Part shown: one piece after another, positions 1 through 7,633 of the stretch
Numbering within the stretch: the stretch's first letter is position 1
Layout: each line of letters begins with the position of its first letter
From: an uncultured Campylobacter sp.
GTDB lineage: Bacteria; Campylobacterota; Campylobacteria; Campylobacterales; Campylobacteraceae
DNA: 13,771 bases
NCBI GenBank assembly: GCA_937875715.1
Contig: CALEHZ010000033.1
Span: forward strand, 1 to 13,771
Direction of reading: 5' to 3'
Notes under the pieces: model-generated
Told to the model about the DNA's origin: nothing
Seen by the model: only the letters and a program-made list of their open reading frames with translations
Database searches by the model: none
Made by a program: the position numbers and the translations under genes

Positions 1-126
1 CGTGCTTAAATCAAGCTTTGAAGTATTTAAAGCAAATTTTTTAAGCGCCGTTAAATCACTTTTTGTAATGCTAAAATCAAAACTTCCGCTCAAAAAAAGG
101 GTGTTATTTTTAAAAGTAAAATTCAT
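1..126 (-). CDS. N-terminal fragment of a possible STAS/MlaE-type ABC permease (cut by window edge)
   Basis: An open frame of 42 codons starts with ATG at 126 and runs off the left edge with no stop. The start is supported by an AAGG ribosome-binding site about seven bases upstream and a good -10 box further up. The visible peptide begins MNFTFKNNTLFLSGSFDFS and continues with ITKSDLTALKKFAL. Short alternating strands followed by an amphipathic helix resemble the N-terminal STAS-like part of MlaE-type lipid ABC transporter permeases, which move phospholipid between the membranes. That identification rests on only 42 residues and is weak; another STAS-domain protein would look the same. The reading frame itself is better supported than the function. 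Confidence 0.5.
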   Translation of the reverse strand, partial: MNFTFKNNTLFLSGSFDFSITKSDLTALKKFALNTSKLDLST

Positions 127-152
127 AAAAAACCTTGAAAAATAAAAGCTAG

Positions 153-158
153 ATTATA
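153..158 (-). promoter_or_regulatory. Candidate sigma70 -10 box for the left-edge gene
   Basis: On the minus strand the hexamer is a perfect TATAAT, with AT-rich sequence upstream and no clear -35 box, as is usual in Campylobacter. The predicted transcript start lies about 20 bases before the ATG at 126. Confidence 0.5.
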
Positions 159-213
159 ACTCATTTTTGATAAAATAATGATAAATTCAAAGTTTTATAA
201 ATTAAGTTTAGCG

Positions 214-250
214 TGGCTGAATTTTTTAAAAAATTCAAAAAATTCAGCCA
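214..250. repeat. Inverted repeat of the AT-rich intergenic family
   Basis: Two 14-base arms, TGGCTGAATTTTTT and its exact complement, flank a 9-base spacer. It lies in the 248-base gap between the chemotaxis gene and the left-edge gene. The rest of the gap holds a second inverted repeat and scattered AATTTT fragments; I see no gene in it. Confidence 0.85.
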
Positions 251-314
251 GTGAGACGAAGCAAAATACTGCGGTGAGCAAGACAAAATTTAAACTGAAT
301 TTTTTAAAATTGCC

Positions 315-353
315 TTGAATTTTTTAGAATTTTATAAATTCCAAAAAATTCAA
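315..353. repeat. Inverted repeat downstream of the chemotaxis gene
   Basis: Arms of 18 bases (TTGAATTTTTT, one mismatch, then GAATTT) surround a 3-base loop. It begins about 21 bases past the stop codon of the chemotaxis gene as transcribed, so it could act as a 3' stem-loop, but no clean U-tract follows. It belongs to the same family as the other intergenic repeats. Confidence 0.8.
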
Positions 354-374
354 AAACAAATATCTGCTAGAATT

Positions 375-2027
375 CTACGCCTTTGCGTCACAAATGAAAA
401 ACTCCATAACCTTTCCAAGCGCACGCACTTCTTTTTTCATCTCGTCGATTTTTTCTGTGCTTGTGTTCATATTTTCTTTTGTAGAGTGCGAAATTTTCAC
501 GATTCCTTCTACATTTTCATTTAAAACTCTCATATCTTTTGCGCCTTCTTCAGCCACTTTTGCTGCTCTGGCTGCTTTGTTTGATGAGTCTGCGCTGGTG
601 CTATAAATGCCATTTAGCATGTTAGCCACGCTATTTGCTAGCTCATAGCCTTCTTCTACTCTTGGCACGCTTGCTTCGATGATTTCAACGGCGTTATTTA
701 CTTCTTTTTGGATGAGTTTGATTGTATTTGCGATCTCTTCTGTGGCTGTGCCTGTGCGCTCAGCTAGCGAGCGAATCTCATCAGCTACAACAGCAAATCC
801 ACGACCAACCTCTCCAGCTCTAGCTGCCTCAATAGCAGCGTTTAGCGCAAGTAGGTTTGTTTGGTCTGTAATCTCGCTAATAAGCTCGGTAGCACCACCG
901 ATCTCAGTAGCGTGTGTGCTAAGCAGCTTGATCTGCTCGGCTTGTTTGATGGTATTTTGGCGGATTTCTTGCATCTTACTAGCTACATAATCGCTTTCTT
1001 TTTTACCTGCTTGGCTTAGTTTTGTGGCTTCATTTGAGTTTGTTTGAGTTTCATCTGTGATTTGTTTGATTTGATTTGTGCCTTCTACCACATCTGCGAT
1101 GATTTTTGAGCTTGCATCTGTTACTTTGCTTTGTTCGGCTACATTTTGACTTACTTTTTCAAAGTTATTTGCCAAAAGATGCGCTGATTCTTCTACTTTA
1201 TTTATGGCTTGTTGGACATTACCAGAAATCTCAGCAAGTTTGTTTTTCATATCAATTGCGCTGGCTAGCAAGCTATTTGGATATTTTGTAGTAGCACGGA
1301 CGCATAGATTTCCACGAGCTACTTCCTTGATTATGCGGCTAACCTCGCTTGGCTCACCTCCAAGCTGTGCTAAAATGCTGCGTGCTGTAGATATAGTGAT
1401 GATTATACCGATGATTATAGCGATTACAGTAATTACAAGCATAAGAGTGATGAAACCACCTGTGATTGAGCGAACCTGGGCTGTAAGTCCTTGATTTAAA
1501 AGCTCTTCAAGGTCGATAAATTCATTTATCGCTGCTAGCCACTGAGTAAAATACTCAGCAGTTTCATGCATCAAAAGTTCTTTTGCCTTATTGTCCTCTC
1601 CAGATTGCTTAAGCTCAATTATTTTTTTATACGAAGCTTCAGTTTTTACTCTAATGTCTTGGATTTTTTTTAAAATAGCAAGTTCTTCGGCGTTTGCTAC
1701 GCCAGTTGCGTTTAGAGTCTCCATAGCCATATAACTAGCGATATAAAAGCCATCAAGGTCTTCAATTTTAGCCAAAAGTGCTTTAAGTCCTTCTTTTTCA
1801 TCCACTAGCACGACATCACGAATCGCAATGGCTCTATCATGCACGCTGCCACGAAAGTTAATAGCAAATCTTTGCTGTTGTGCGTTTGTATCGTTGATTT
1901 GAGTAAGCATACCATTTACTTTATTTATTTGCACGATACCAACACAGGCTAAAATAATTAGTAGCGCTATTACAATGCCAAAACCGATGCCGATTTTGCT
2001 GCCGACTTTCATATTTGAAAAGTCCAT
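375..2027 (-). CDS. Methyl-accepting chemotaxis protein (transducer-like protein)
   Basis: This is an inner-membrane chemoreceptor that passes ligand signals to CheA/CheW at the flagellar array. The 550 residues have the full classical layout. Transmembrane helix 1 is at about 13-33, and a helical four-helix-bundle-type sensor lies at about 35-188 in the periplasm. Transmembrane helix 2 is at about 190-212 and the HAMP linker at about 213-266. The long methylation/signalling hairpin runs to about 540, with its conserved tip at about 385-425 ([19 protein letters not shown], then [18 protein letters not shown]). The ATG at 2027 has a strong AGGAG site just upstream. The C-terminus (FFICDAKA) lacks an NWETF-type CheR docking peptide. 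It has its own promoter and is separated from neighbours by repeat-filled gaps, so it is probably monocistronic. The ligand cannot be told from sequence. Confidence 0.96.
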   Translation of the reverse strand: MDFSNMKVGSKIGIGFGIVIALLIILACVGIVQINKVNGMLTQINDTNAQQQRFAINFRGSVHDRAIAIRDVVLVDEKEGLKALLAKIEDLDGFYIASYMAMETLNATGVANAEELAILKKIQDIRVKTEASYKKIIELKQSGEDNKAKELLMHETAEYFTQWLAAINEFIDLEELLNQGLTAQVRSITGGFITLMLVITVIAIIIGIIITISTARSILAQLGGEPSEVSRIIKEVARGNLCVRATTKYPNSLLASAIDMKNKLAEISGNVQQAINKVEESAHLLANNFEKVSQNVAEQSKVTDASSKIIADVVEGTNQIKQITDETQTNSNEATKLSQAGKKESDYVASKMQEIRQNTIKQAEQIKLLSTHATEIGGATELISEITDQTNLLALNAAIEAARAGEVGRGFAVVADEIRSLAERTGTATEEIANTIKLIQKEVNNAVEIIEASVPRVEEGYELANSVANMLNGIYSTSADSSNKAARAAKVAEEGAKDMRVLNENVEGIVKISHSTKENMNTSTEKIDEMKKEVRALGKVMEFFICDAKA

Positions 2028-2072
2028 TTTTTCTCCTTATTTTTTGAATTTTTTGCAAATTGTAAGGGCGGA

Positions 2073-2078
2073 ATTATA
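2073..2078 (-). promoter_or_regulatory. Candidate sigma70 -10 box for the chemotaxis gene
   Basis: A perfect TATAAT on the minus strand lies 45 bases before the ATG, predicting a 5' leader of about 40 bases. I found no sigma54 (GG-N10-GC) or sigma28-type box nearby, so vegetative transcription is the simplest reading. Confidence 0.45.
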
Positions 2079-2080
2079 TA

Positions 2081-2102
2081 AACATTTTTATTAAAAAATG
2101 TT
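2081..2102. promoter_or_regulatory. Inverted repeat over the -35 region of the chemotaxis gene promoter
   Basis: The arms AACATTTTT and AAAAATGTT flank ATTA, forming a 22-base perfect inverted repeat immediately upstream of the -10 box. Its position would suit a repressor or activator site, and its sequence differs from the GAATTTT repeat family. In such AT-rich DNA a chance origin is possible. Confidence 0.3.
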
Positions 2103-2165
2103 AAATATGCTTGTAAATTTCAAATTTCCTTGCTTTTAATGGAATTGAATTTTTTAAAATTGCTT

Positions 2166-2212
2166 TGAATTTTTTGAAATTTTATAAAATTCATAAAATT
2201 CCAAAAAATTCA
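2166..2212. repeat. Inverted repeat of the intergenic family
   Basis: TGAATTTTTTG pairs with its complement at 2202-2212. After one mismatch eight more pairs follow (AATTTTAT/ATAAAATT), leaving a short loop. Further partial units (GAATTTTTTAAAATTGC, CATAAAATTCAC) fill about 2145-2240. No gene is visible in the 219-base gap. Confidence 0.8.
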
Positions 2213-2246
2213 TAAAATTCACTCTAAATTAGCTGTGAATTTTATC

Positions 2247-2618
2247 TTAAAGCTCTTCAAATATTTTTTTAAAATTTTCTGGAATTTTGCTTAAAACATC
2301 GTTTTCTAAATATACAAGCTTAACTTCTGCTTTAAAAATCACTTTTTCTTCTAGTAAAATTTCTTGTTCTAAAATAACGCTAATATCTGTGATTGATGCG
2401 CACTTTGAGCGAATTTCGATAGTATCTGCTAGCTTTGCAGCACCTTTAAATTTTGCTTTTATCTCAGCGATTACAAAGTAGTTTGTAGGCGTAAAAGCGT
2501 CTTTTCCAAGCTTGCTAAAAATATACTCGCTTCTAGCTCGCTCACAAAATTTAAAATAATTTGCGTGATAAACTCTGCCCTGAGCATCTGTATCGTCATA
2601 ATAAATGCGAAATTTCAT
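2247..2618 (-). CDS. ybgC: YbgC-type hotdog-fold acyl-CoA thioesterase
   Basis: This protein probably hydrolyses acyl-CoA thioesters in the cytoplasm. The 123 residues match the usual size of the YbgC/4-hydroxybenzoyl-CoA thioesterase family. The N-terminus carries its signature (YYDDTDAQGRVYHANYFKF, then CERAR). D11 lies at the place of the catalytic aspartate and H18 is conserved. The rest alternates strands as expected for a single hotdog domain. The start overlaps the stop of the upstream membrane-protein gene by four bases (ATGA), so the two are translationally coupled. I recall the same neighbours, a small membrane protein and a thioesterase, in C. jejuni (around Cj0964/Cj0965c). The true substrate is unknown, and in some bacteria this family is linked to Tol-Pal or phospholipid metabolism. 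Confidence 0.9.
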   Translation of the reverse strand: MKFRIYYDDTDAQGRVYHANYFKFCERARSEYIFSKLGKDAFTPTNYFVIAEIKAKFKGAAKLADTIEIRSKCASITDISVILEQEILLEEKVIFKAEVKLVYLENDVLSKIPENFKKIFEEL

Positions 2619-3079
2619 TTTAGCCCCAAAAAGATTTTTGCTTTTAGGAAAAAGAGCAGCAGTTGCGCTACCATCGTAGTTTTAAGCACCATTTCACTGG
2701 CTTTATGAACGGCGTTAAATTTCTCATCAATATTATTAGAATTATTCATTATAAAATCCACGCAGTAGCAAAAAATTCCAGCCAAAACCACAAGCAAAAG
2801 CGCTAACATAAAAGTGCTGATTTTTAGCCTGATATCGCTTGTGTTTTTACGCCACGAAAGTGCTTCAAAAAGCAGAGCAAAAATCGCCACAAACAGCGCA
2901 ATAAGGCTATATTTTAAGAAAAATTGCCCAAGCAGTGTGCCAGCTTGCAAAGCGCTTAGTGTGCCTGGTTCAATGTAAAGGTCGCTGCCAAACAAAATAG
3001 GCGCAAACAAGGCAATTGCGACTTCCAAGCCCAAAGTAAGGCCCAAAAGCAAAAGATAAATACTAAAGAGTGCTTTCAT
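2615..3079 (-). CDS. Four-helix inner-membrane protein, DUF4149-like
   Basis: The 154 residues form four hydrophobic segments at about 5-30, 49-72, 86-108 and 130-148. Between helices 3 and 4 lies a polar stretch (NNSNNIDEKFNAVHKASEM). The glycine/proline-containing first helix (LGLEVAIALFAPILFG) and the H-x-x-S element before the last helix resemble the DUF4149 family, whose biochemical role is unknown to me. Translation starts at the ATG at 3079 behind AAGGAAAAAA. The gene overlaps the thioesterase gene by four bases, which suggests joint expression and perhaps a membrane-lipid or acyl-chain role; that last step is inference. Confidence 0.8.
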   Translation of the reverse strand: MKALFSIYLLLLGLTLGLEVAIALFAPILFGSDLYIEPGTLSALQAGTLLGQFFLKYSLIALFVAIFALLFEALSWRKNTSDIRLKISTFMLALLLVVLAGIFCYCVDFIMNNSNNIDEKFNAVHKASEMVLKTTMVAQLLLFFLKAKIFLGLK

Positions 3080-3120
3080 TTTTTTCCTTAATTTTTTATT
3101 TTAAAAAGGGCAAAAGCTAA

Positions 3121-3216
3121 ATTTAAAAAATTCAGCTGTGAATTTTATAAAATTCACAAGATTTTATAAAATTCAAAGCCTGAATTTTATAAAAGCTTGA
3201 ATTTTATAAAATAGCA
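3121..3216. repeat. Cluster of GAATTTTATAAAATTC palindromes
   Basis: A perfect 20-base palindrome, GTGAATTTTATAAAATTCAC, occupies 3138-3157. Three further partial units (GATTTTATAAAATTC, GAATTTTATAAAAGC, GAATTTTATAAAATAGC) follow up to the stop codon of the manC-type gene. Confidence 0.85.
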
Positions 3217-3218
3217 GC

Positions 3219-4580
3219 CTATTCTCTTTTATAATCATCTTGTAAGCGCACAATATCATCTTCGCCCAAGTAGCTGCCAACTTGAACTTCAATTAGCTCT
3301 AATGGTGTTTTTGCCGTGTTTTGTAAGCGATGGACTGAGCCTGCTGGAATATATGTGCTTTGATTTGCGTATAGTTTTAGATCTTCTTCGCCGTTTTTAA
3401 TGATAGCTTCGCCGCTTACTATTATCCAGTGTTCGCTGCGATATGTGTGCTTTTGAAGGCTTAAGCGACCGCCTGATTTTACGATGATTCGCTTGACTTT
3501 GTAGCCCTCGCCTTCTGCTAGTATTTCGTAGCTGCCCCACGGACGATATGCTTTTGTGTGAATTTGTGCTAGGTCTGGGCGCTCTGCTTTGATTTGATTG
3601 TAGATTAGTTTTACATCTTGGCTGCAGCCTTTATTTACGATGAGCAGGGCATCTGCGGTGTCAATGACGATGAGGTCATTTGTGCCTACTAGGCTTACTT
3701 GGCGGTTGCTTCTTACAAAGCAGTTTTTGGAATTTGCGCTGTAAAAATGTGAGCTTGGAATACGTTTTGAGAGCTCATCAAAGCTGCCAAGATCGCTCCA
3801 ACCAGCATTTAGCTCTACCATTGCGATTTTATCGCTTTTTTGCATCAAGGCATAATCAATGCTAATATCAGGCAGTGCGTCCATTTGAGCTGGATTTATG
3901 CGAATTAGCTCACCATCTTTTTTAGCGTTTTCTATAGCGTTTTTAGCAGCATTTAGCACATCTGGGGCGTGAGCTTCAAGCTCATCTAAAAGAGTGCTAG
4001 CTTTGAAGCAAAACATACCGCTATTAAAGAAATATCCGCCATTTTCTATGAATTTTTTGGCTGTAGCAGCATCTGGCTTTTCTGTAAAGCTTTTTACTTC
4101 ATAGCAATTATTTTCTAAGCTTTGCCCTGCGCAAATATAGCCATATCCTGTATTTGGCGTATCTGGCGTGATACCAAAGGTTACTAATTTCCCAGCCCCA
4201 GCTAGATTTTTAGCCTTTTGTAAAGCTTCTTTAAAAGCATTCTCATCGCTGATTATGTGGTCGCTTGCGCTTACAAAAATGATTTCATCAGGCTGGACGC
4301 TCAAAGCACCAAAGGCGATAGCTGCTGCTGTGTTTCTGCCAAAAGGCTCTAAAATAAAGCTAGCAGGCTCGTTTTCGCATTCATCAAGAGCTAGAAAATA
4401 GTGATTTTCATTGCATATGATTATGTTTTTAGAAGTCTTATCGGCGTTTTTACAGCGATTTAAAGCTAGATTAAAAAGCGATCTGCCATCAACCATTTTT
4501 ACAAATTGTTTTGGCAACAAAGTGCGTGATAGTGGCCACAGCCTAGTGCCTGAGCCACCACAAAGAATTATATTTGTCAT
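3219..4580 (-). CDS. manC: Mannose-1-phosphate guanylyltransferase / mannose-6-phosphate isomerase (bifunctional)
   Basis: This is a cytoplasmic enzyme of GDP-mannose synthesis: mannose-1-P + GTP to GDP-mannose, with a second domain for fructose-6-P/mannose-6-P isomerisation. At 453 residues it has about the family length. The nucleotidyltransferase signature is at 8-25 (GGSGTRLWPLSR then PKQF), with FTEKP at about 165-169 and NSGMF at 186-190. A linker with RPWGSYE at 346-352 leads into the C-terminal cupin domain, with LSLQKHTYRSEHW at 373-385 and PAGSVHRLQN at 412-421. The usual QxHxH metal motif here reads QKHTY, so the last histidine is Y380. The ribosome-binding site is weak (AAGAG), but the -10 box upstream is excellent. 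No other GDP-sugar or glycan genes are in the window, so the product's use (LPS, capsule or glycoprotein) is open. Confidence 0.93.
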   Translation of the reverse strand: MTNIILCGGSGTRLWPLSRTLLPKQFVKMVDGRSLFNLALNRCKNADKTSKNIIICNENHYFLALDECENEPASFILEPFGRNTAAAIAFGALSVQPDEIIFVSASDHIISDENAFKEALQKAKNLAGAGKLVTFGITPDTPNTGYGYICAGQSLENNCYEVKSFTEKPDAATAKKFIENGGYFFNSGMFCFKASTLLDELEAHAPDVLNAAKNAIENAKKDGELIRINPAQMDALPDISIDYALMQKSDKIAMVELNAGWSDLGSFDELSKRIPSSHFYSANSKNCFVRSNRQVSLVGTNDLIVIDTADALLIVNKGCSQDVKLIYNQIKAERPDLAQIHTKAYRPWGSYEILAEGEGYKVKRIIVKSGGRLSLQKHTYRSEHWIIVSGEAIIKNGEEDLKLYANQSTYIPAGSVHRLQNTAKTPLELIEVQVGSYLGEDDIVRLQDDYKRE

Positions 4581-4606
4581 TGTTTCTCTTTTGTGAAATT
4601 TGCGAA

Positions 4607-4612
4607 ATTATA
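4607..4612 (-). promoter_or_regulatory. Extended -10 promoter of the manC-type gene
   Basis: On the minus strand the sequence TTTTTGTTATAAT gives a perfect TATAAT with the extended TG element and an upstream T-tract. The predicted transcript start is about 20 bases before the ATG at 4580. Confidence 0.6.
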
Positions 4613-4682
4613 ACAAAATTTTTGTAAATAATTTTGAATTTTATGAATTTTATGGCTTATTGACACTGCGGCAATTTTAGGC

Positions 4683-5153
4683 TTAATGATAAAAAGTGTG
4701 GTTAAATCCCGCTTTAAAGAGCAAGCCCAAAAAAGCTCGTCTATTTCCTTTGAATTTTTTAAATATCCATTTTCTAGCATAATTGCTTAAAGTATCCAAA
4801 TCATAAATATTCATGATAAAAAGCATATTGTCGTAGTCTAGATATTTTAAAGCTTTTATATCATTTAATGAGTTTATATTTTTATCGATTGCGATGACCT
4901 CTGCTTGTGAGACACTGATGCCAAAGGCGATTTTAAAATCAGCGCCTTTATCCATAGCTACAAGCGCTGGCGAAAGCCCCATGCAGCCGACATCTAAATC
5001 CCCTGAAATCAGCGCTTCTATAATAGTCTCGCCGTTAGAAAAATAATGCCTTTGAATCTTACTTAAAAATACATGTGGATTTTTGTGAGTATTGCCAAGG
5101 CTGTCTTTTATTTTTGCGCCCTTTAAATTTTTGCCCAGCAAGCCAAGCTCGGT
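4683..5153 (-). pseudogene. Decayed ABC-transporter substrate-binding protein (SsuA/TauA/NMT1-like)
   Basis: The readable remnant runs ELGLLGKNLKGAKIKDSLGN, later NGETIIEALISGDLDVG, then GLSPALVAMDKGADFKI and SLNDIK. This pattern (xELGL near the start, aLxxGxxDvG, a G-x-x-P-A-L turn, then a xS-x-x-D-L/I-K step) is typical of periplasmic binding proteins for sulfonate/taurine-like solutes. There is no signal peptide or proper start: reading upstream from ELGL, the frame hits a stop inside a GAATTTTATAAAATTC repeat. Near 4780 the homology appears to shift frame. The second frame reads MLENGYLKNSKEIDELF, which resembles the usual C-terminal part, while the first frame continues into unlikely sequence. 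Residues after SLNDIK also seem to be missing. I found no permease or ATPase partner nearby. The substrate cannot be stated. Confidence 0.75.
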
Positions 5154-5255
5154 TGAATTTTATAAAATTCATAAAATTCAAAAACTGAATTTTATAAAAT
5201 CCATAAAATTCACTAAACAAGGCGTAGCAAAAAATTCAAAGCCTGAATTTTATAA
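5154..5255. repeat. Cluster of GAATTTTATAAAATTC palindromes
   Basis: A perfect 18-base palindrome TGAATTTTATAAAATTCA lies at 5154-5171, directly where the substrate-binding remnant begins. It is followed by ATAAAATTCA, TGAATTTTATAAAATCC, AATTCAC and a last CTGAATTTTATAAAATCA running into the DJ-1 family stop codon. Confidence 0.85.
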
Positions 5256-5257
5256 AA

Positions 5258-5797
5258 TCACGCTAGAAGCATAGCTGCTGCTACTTCATTACTCACGGCT
5301 TTGCCTTTTAGGATTTCTAAAAGCACAAGTCCAAAATCCACAGCTGTGCCTGGACCTCTTGATGTGATGATTTTACCACTAATGACCACCTTTTTGCTGC
5401 TTGGCGGATTTGTGCTTACATTTGCCTCAAAGCCTGGATAGCAGGTGTATTCGCCGTTTATGAGTCCGGCACGAGCTAGTGCCATAGGCGCAGCGCAGAT
5501 CGCAGCGCAGTATTTATTAGCTGCTGCTTGTGCTTTTAAAATATCTAGTAGAGCGGCGCTATCAGCTAAAAACTGCGCACCAGGCAGTCCACCAGGCAAA
5601 ATCACCATATCACAGCTGTTAAAATCATAGTTTTTCAAGGTAGTATCGGCTGTGATTTTTATGCCGTGAGCGCCGCTTATGCTTTCATTTTCAAGCCCCA
5701 CAAAGCTTACATTTACCCCGCCACGCTTTAAAATGTCAAAAGGCGCTGTGGCTTCAATTTCTTCAAAACCATTTGCCAAAATTATCGCTGCGTTCAT
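5258..5797 (-). CDS. DJ-1/PfpI (ThiJ/YajL-like) family protein
   Basis: This is a cytoplasmic single-domain protein of 179 residues, the normal length for DJ-1/YajL. Members are described as redox-responsive stress proteins with disputed chaperone, glyoxalase or deglycase activity, so I assign only the family. The nucleophile elbow AAICAAPMAL places the reactive cysteine at C101. E15 in NGFEEIEA matches the glutamate that polarises the cysteine, and ILPGGLPG at 66-73 is the expected preceding loop. The gene starts ten bases after the argS stop with an AGGA site inside that gap, so it is almost certainly the last gene of the gmk-tatA-argS unit. Confidence 0.92.
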   Translation of the reverse strand: MNAAIILANGFEEIEATAPFDILKRGGVNVSFVGLENESISGAHGIKITADTTLKNYDFNSCDMVILPGGLPGAQFLADSAALLDILKAQAAANKYCAAICAAPMALARAGLINGEYTCYPGFEANVSTNPPSSKKVVISGKIITSRGPGTAVDFGLVLLEILKGKAVSNEVAAAMLLA

Positions 5798-5807
5798 CTT
5801 TATTCCT

Positions 5808-7403
5808 TTAATTGTTCATCTTATCTTGTGCTGTGATGCCAAGCAAAAATAGCCCTGTTCTAATACTTAAAGCACAAAGTGCAAAAAGCTTTAAAAGCTC
5901 GTTTTCATGCTCGCTGCCAAGCACTCTATTTTCATTGTAAAACTTATGAAAATCACCAGCTAGATTTCGCAAATACTCAGCCACTTTGTGTAAAGCCCTG
6001 CTTTGAAGTGCGTTTTCTAGCACCAGTGGCAGCGAAAGCGCGCTAAAAGCTAGATTTTGAGCCCCATCATCCAACACGCTCATATCGGCATTTATAATAT
6101 CTTTCCAGCTTTTGCCAGCCTTGCTAAAGACTTGATTTACACGTGCGTGAGCGTAGTTTATGTAATAAACCGGATTTGAGCTATCTTGCTTTTTTAACTC
6201 GTCAATGTCAAACTCAAGTGGAGTATTTGCTGCCTTGCTAATAAAAATGTAGCGCAGAGCGTCTTTGCCGATTTCAGCGGCGATTTCGCTCATCAAAATC
6301 GCTGTGCCATTTCGCTTTGAGATTTTAAAAGGCTTGCCATCTTTTAGCAAGTTTACCATTTGCATCAAAATCACCTCAAGCTTGTTTTCATCGTGTCCTA
6401 AAAAATTTATCGCAGCTTTTAATCTAGCGATATAGCCATGATGATCAGCGCCCCAAATGTTGATATAATGATCACTTTGACTTTTGTATTTGTATCCGTG
6501 ATAGATAATATCGCCTGCTAGATAAGTAGGTCTGCCATCTTCTCGCACCACGACTCTATCTTCATCATCGCCTTTTTTAGTGCTTGCTATGTAGATTTTG
6601 CCTTCTTTTTTATACATTTGACCTGAATTTTCTAGCCTTGCGATAGTTTCGTCTAAAAGCGGATAAAGTGCCTTTTCGCTAGCCCAGTTTTCAATGAAAA
6701 TATCAACATCGCTTAAATCTTTTTTAATAATTTTTAATACTTCATCTTTGGCAACTTGCGCTAGTTTTTTCTCATCTTCAAAAAATTCAGCCCCAAACTC
6801 GCTTTGAATTTTCTCAATTATCACATCTATATACTCGCCTCTGTAATATTTCTCAGGGTAAATCACCTCTTTGCCAGCAAGCTCTTTTGCTCTTAAAGCC
6901 ACGCTAGTTCCAAGCAAATCTATTTGATTTCCAGCATCATTTATGTAATATTCTGTGTGAATTTTATGCCCTAAATGTGCCCCAATTCGTGCAAGTGCAT
7001 CGCCATAAACTGCGCCACGCACATGTCCTATGTGAAGTGGGCCAGTTGGATTTGCGCTAATATACTCTATGTAATACTTTTGCGGCTTTTCTTGGCTTAT
7101 TTTGGCAAAATTTTCTGGTGCTTTTAAAGCAGCGGTGGCGATTTGATTTAAAAATTCATTTGAAAGCTTGAAATTTACATATCCGCCCACAGCTGTAGCA
7201 CTAAAAAGTCCAGCAGCATTTTGATTTGCCTTTTCATTCGCCTTAGCTGCAAGCTCACTAGCAATTATGTTTGGCGACTGTTTTTGCTCTTTTGCTAGGG
7301 CAAAAACAGGCAAAGCAAAATGCGCAAGAGCCTTATCTTTTGGGCTCTCAAGCTTTAAATCACCCAAAATATCATTTAGAGCTTCTTTTAATGTATTTTT
7401 CAT
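5808..7403 (-). CDS. argS: Arginyl-tRNA synthetase
   Basis: This class I synthetase charges tRNA-Arg with arginine. The 531 residues contain an N-terminal Arg-specific domain (about 1-105). The HIGH motif follows in ISANPTGPLHIGHVRGAVYG (HIGH at 124-127), then the KMSKS-type loop KISKRNG at 360-366. The C-terminal DALR anticodon-binding region starts at DALRYIF (381) and ends near 530. Length and motif spacing fit bacterial ArgRS. The ATG at 7403 shares one base with the tatA stop codon (TAATG), so translation is coupled. The tatA-argS adjacency is the same as I recall in C. jejuni (Cj1176c-Cj1175c). Confidence 0.97.
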   Translation of the reverse strand: MKNTLKEALNDILGDLKLESPKDKALAHFALPVFALAKEQKQSPNIIASELAAKANEKANQNAAGLFSATAVGGYVNFKLSNEFLNQIATAALKAPENFAKISQEKPQKYYIEYISANPTGPLHIGHVRGAVYGDALARIGAHLGHKIHTEYYINDAGNQIDLLGTSVALRAKELAGKEVIYPEKYYRGEYIDVIIEKIQSEFGAEFFEDEKKLAQVAKDEVLKIIKKDLSDVDIFIENWASEKALYPLLDETIARLENSGQMYKKEGKIYIASTKKGDDEDRVVVREDGRPTYLAGDIIYHGYKYKSQSDHYINIWGADHHGYIARLKAAINFLGHDENKLEVILMQMVNLLKDGKPFKISKRNGTAILMSEIAAEIGKDALRYIFISKAANTPLEFDIDELKKQDSSNPVYYINYAHARVNQVFSKAGKSWKDIINADMSVLDDGAQNLAFSALSLPLVLENALQSRALHKVAEYLRNLAGDFHKFYNENRVLGSEHENELLKLFALCALSIRTGLFLLGITAQDKMNN

Positions 7404-7618
7404 TATGCGTTTTGATTTTGTGTTTTATTTTGCGTGCTTTGATCTAAGCCTTCAGCTTTTGTTATTTGCTCGTTTGGCTCGTCTTCGCTCATTTCTTTTT
7501 TAAAGGTTTTTATGCCCTTACCTACGCCTTTTGCAAGCTCTGGAATTTTTTTAGCTCCAAAAAGTAAAACAATCACCGCTAGAACAATCAGCCAGTGTCC
7601 CATACTAAAACTTCCCAT
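7403..7618 (-). CDS. tatA: Twin-arginine translocase subunit TatA/E
   Basis: This is the pore-forming subunit of the Tat pathway, which exports folded proteins across the inner membrane. The 71 residues show a short N-terminal membrane helix (about 8-20) followed by the diagnostic F20-G21 hinge. Next comes the amphipathic helix ([20 protein letters not shown]), then a polar acidic tail rich in Gln and Asn. An AGGAG site precedes the ATG at 7618. It lies 15 bases after gmk and overlaps argS by one base. TatB and TatC are not in the window. Confidence 0.95.
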   Translation of the reverse strand: MGSFSMGHWLIVLAVIVLLFGAKKIPELAKGVGKGIKTFKKEMSEDEPNEQITKAEGLDQSTQNKTQNQNA

Positions 7619-7633
7619 ATTTACTCCTTTAAT

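Noticed and set aside
1204..1494. Plus-strand reading frames opposite the chemotaxis, argS, trxB and acidic-protein genes
   Set aside because: They are antisense shadows of well-supported minus-strand genes and have no recognisable domains or start signals.
4577..4780. Separate 67-residue gene in the frame MLENGYLKNSKEIDELF
   Set aside because: Better read as the frameshifted C-terminal part of the substrate-binding protein remnant; its last third is repeat-derived and runs over the manC-type start.
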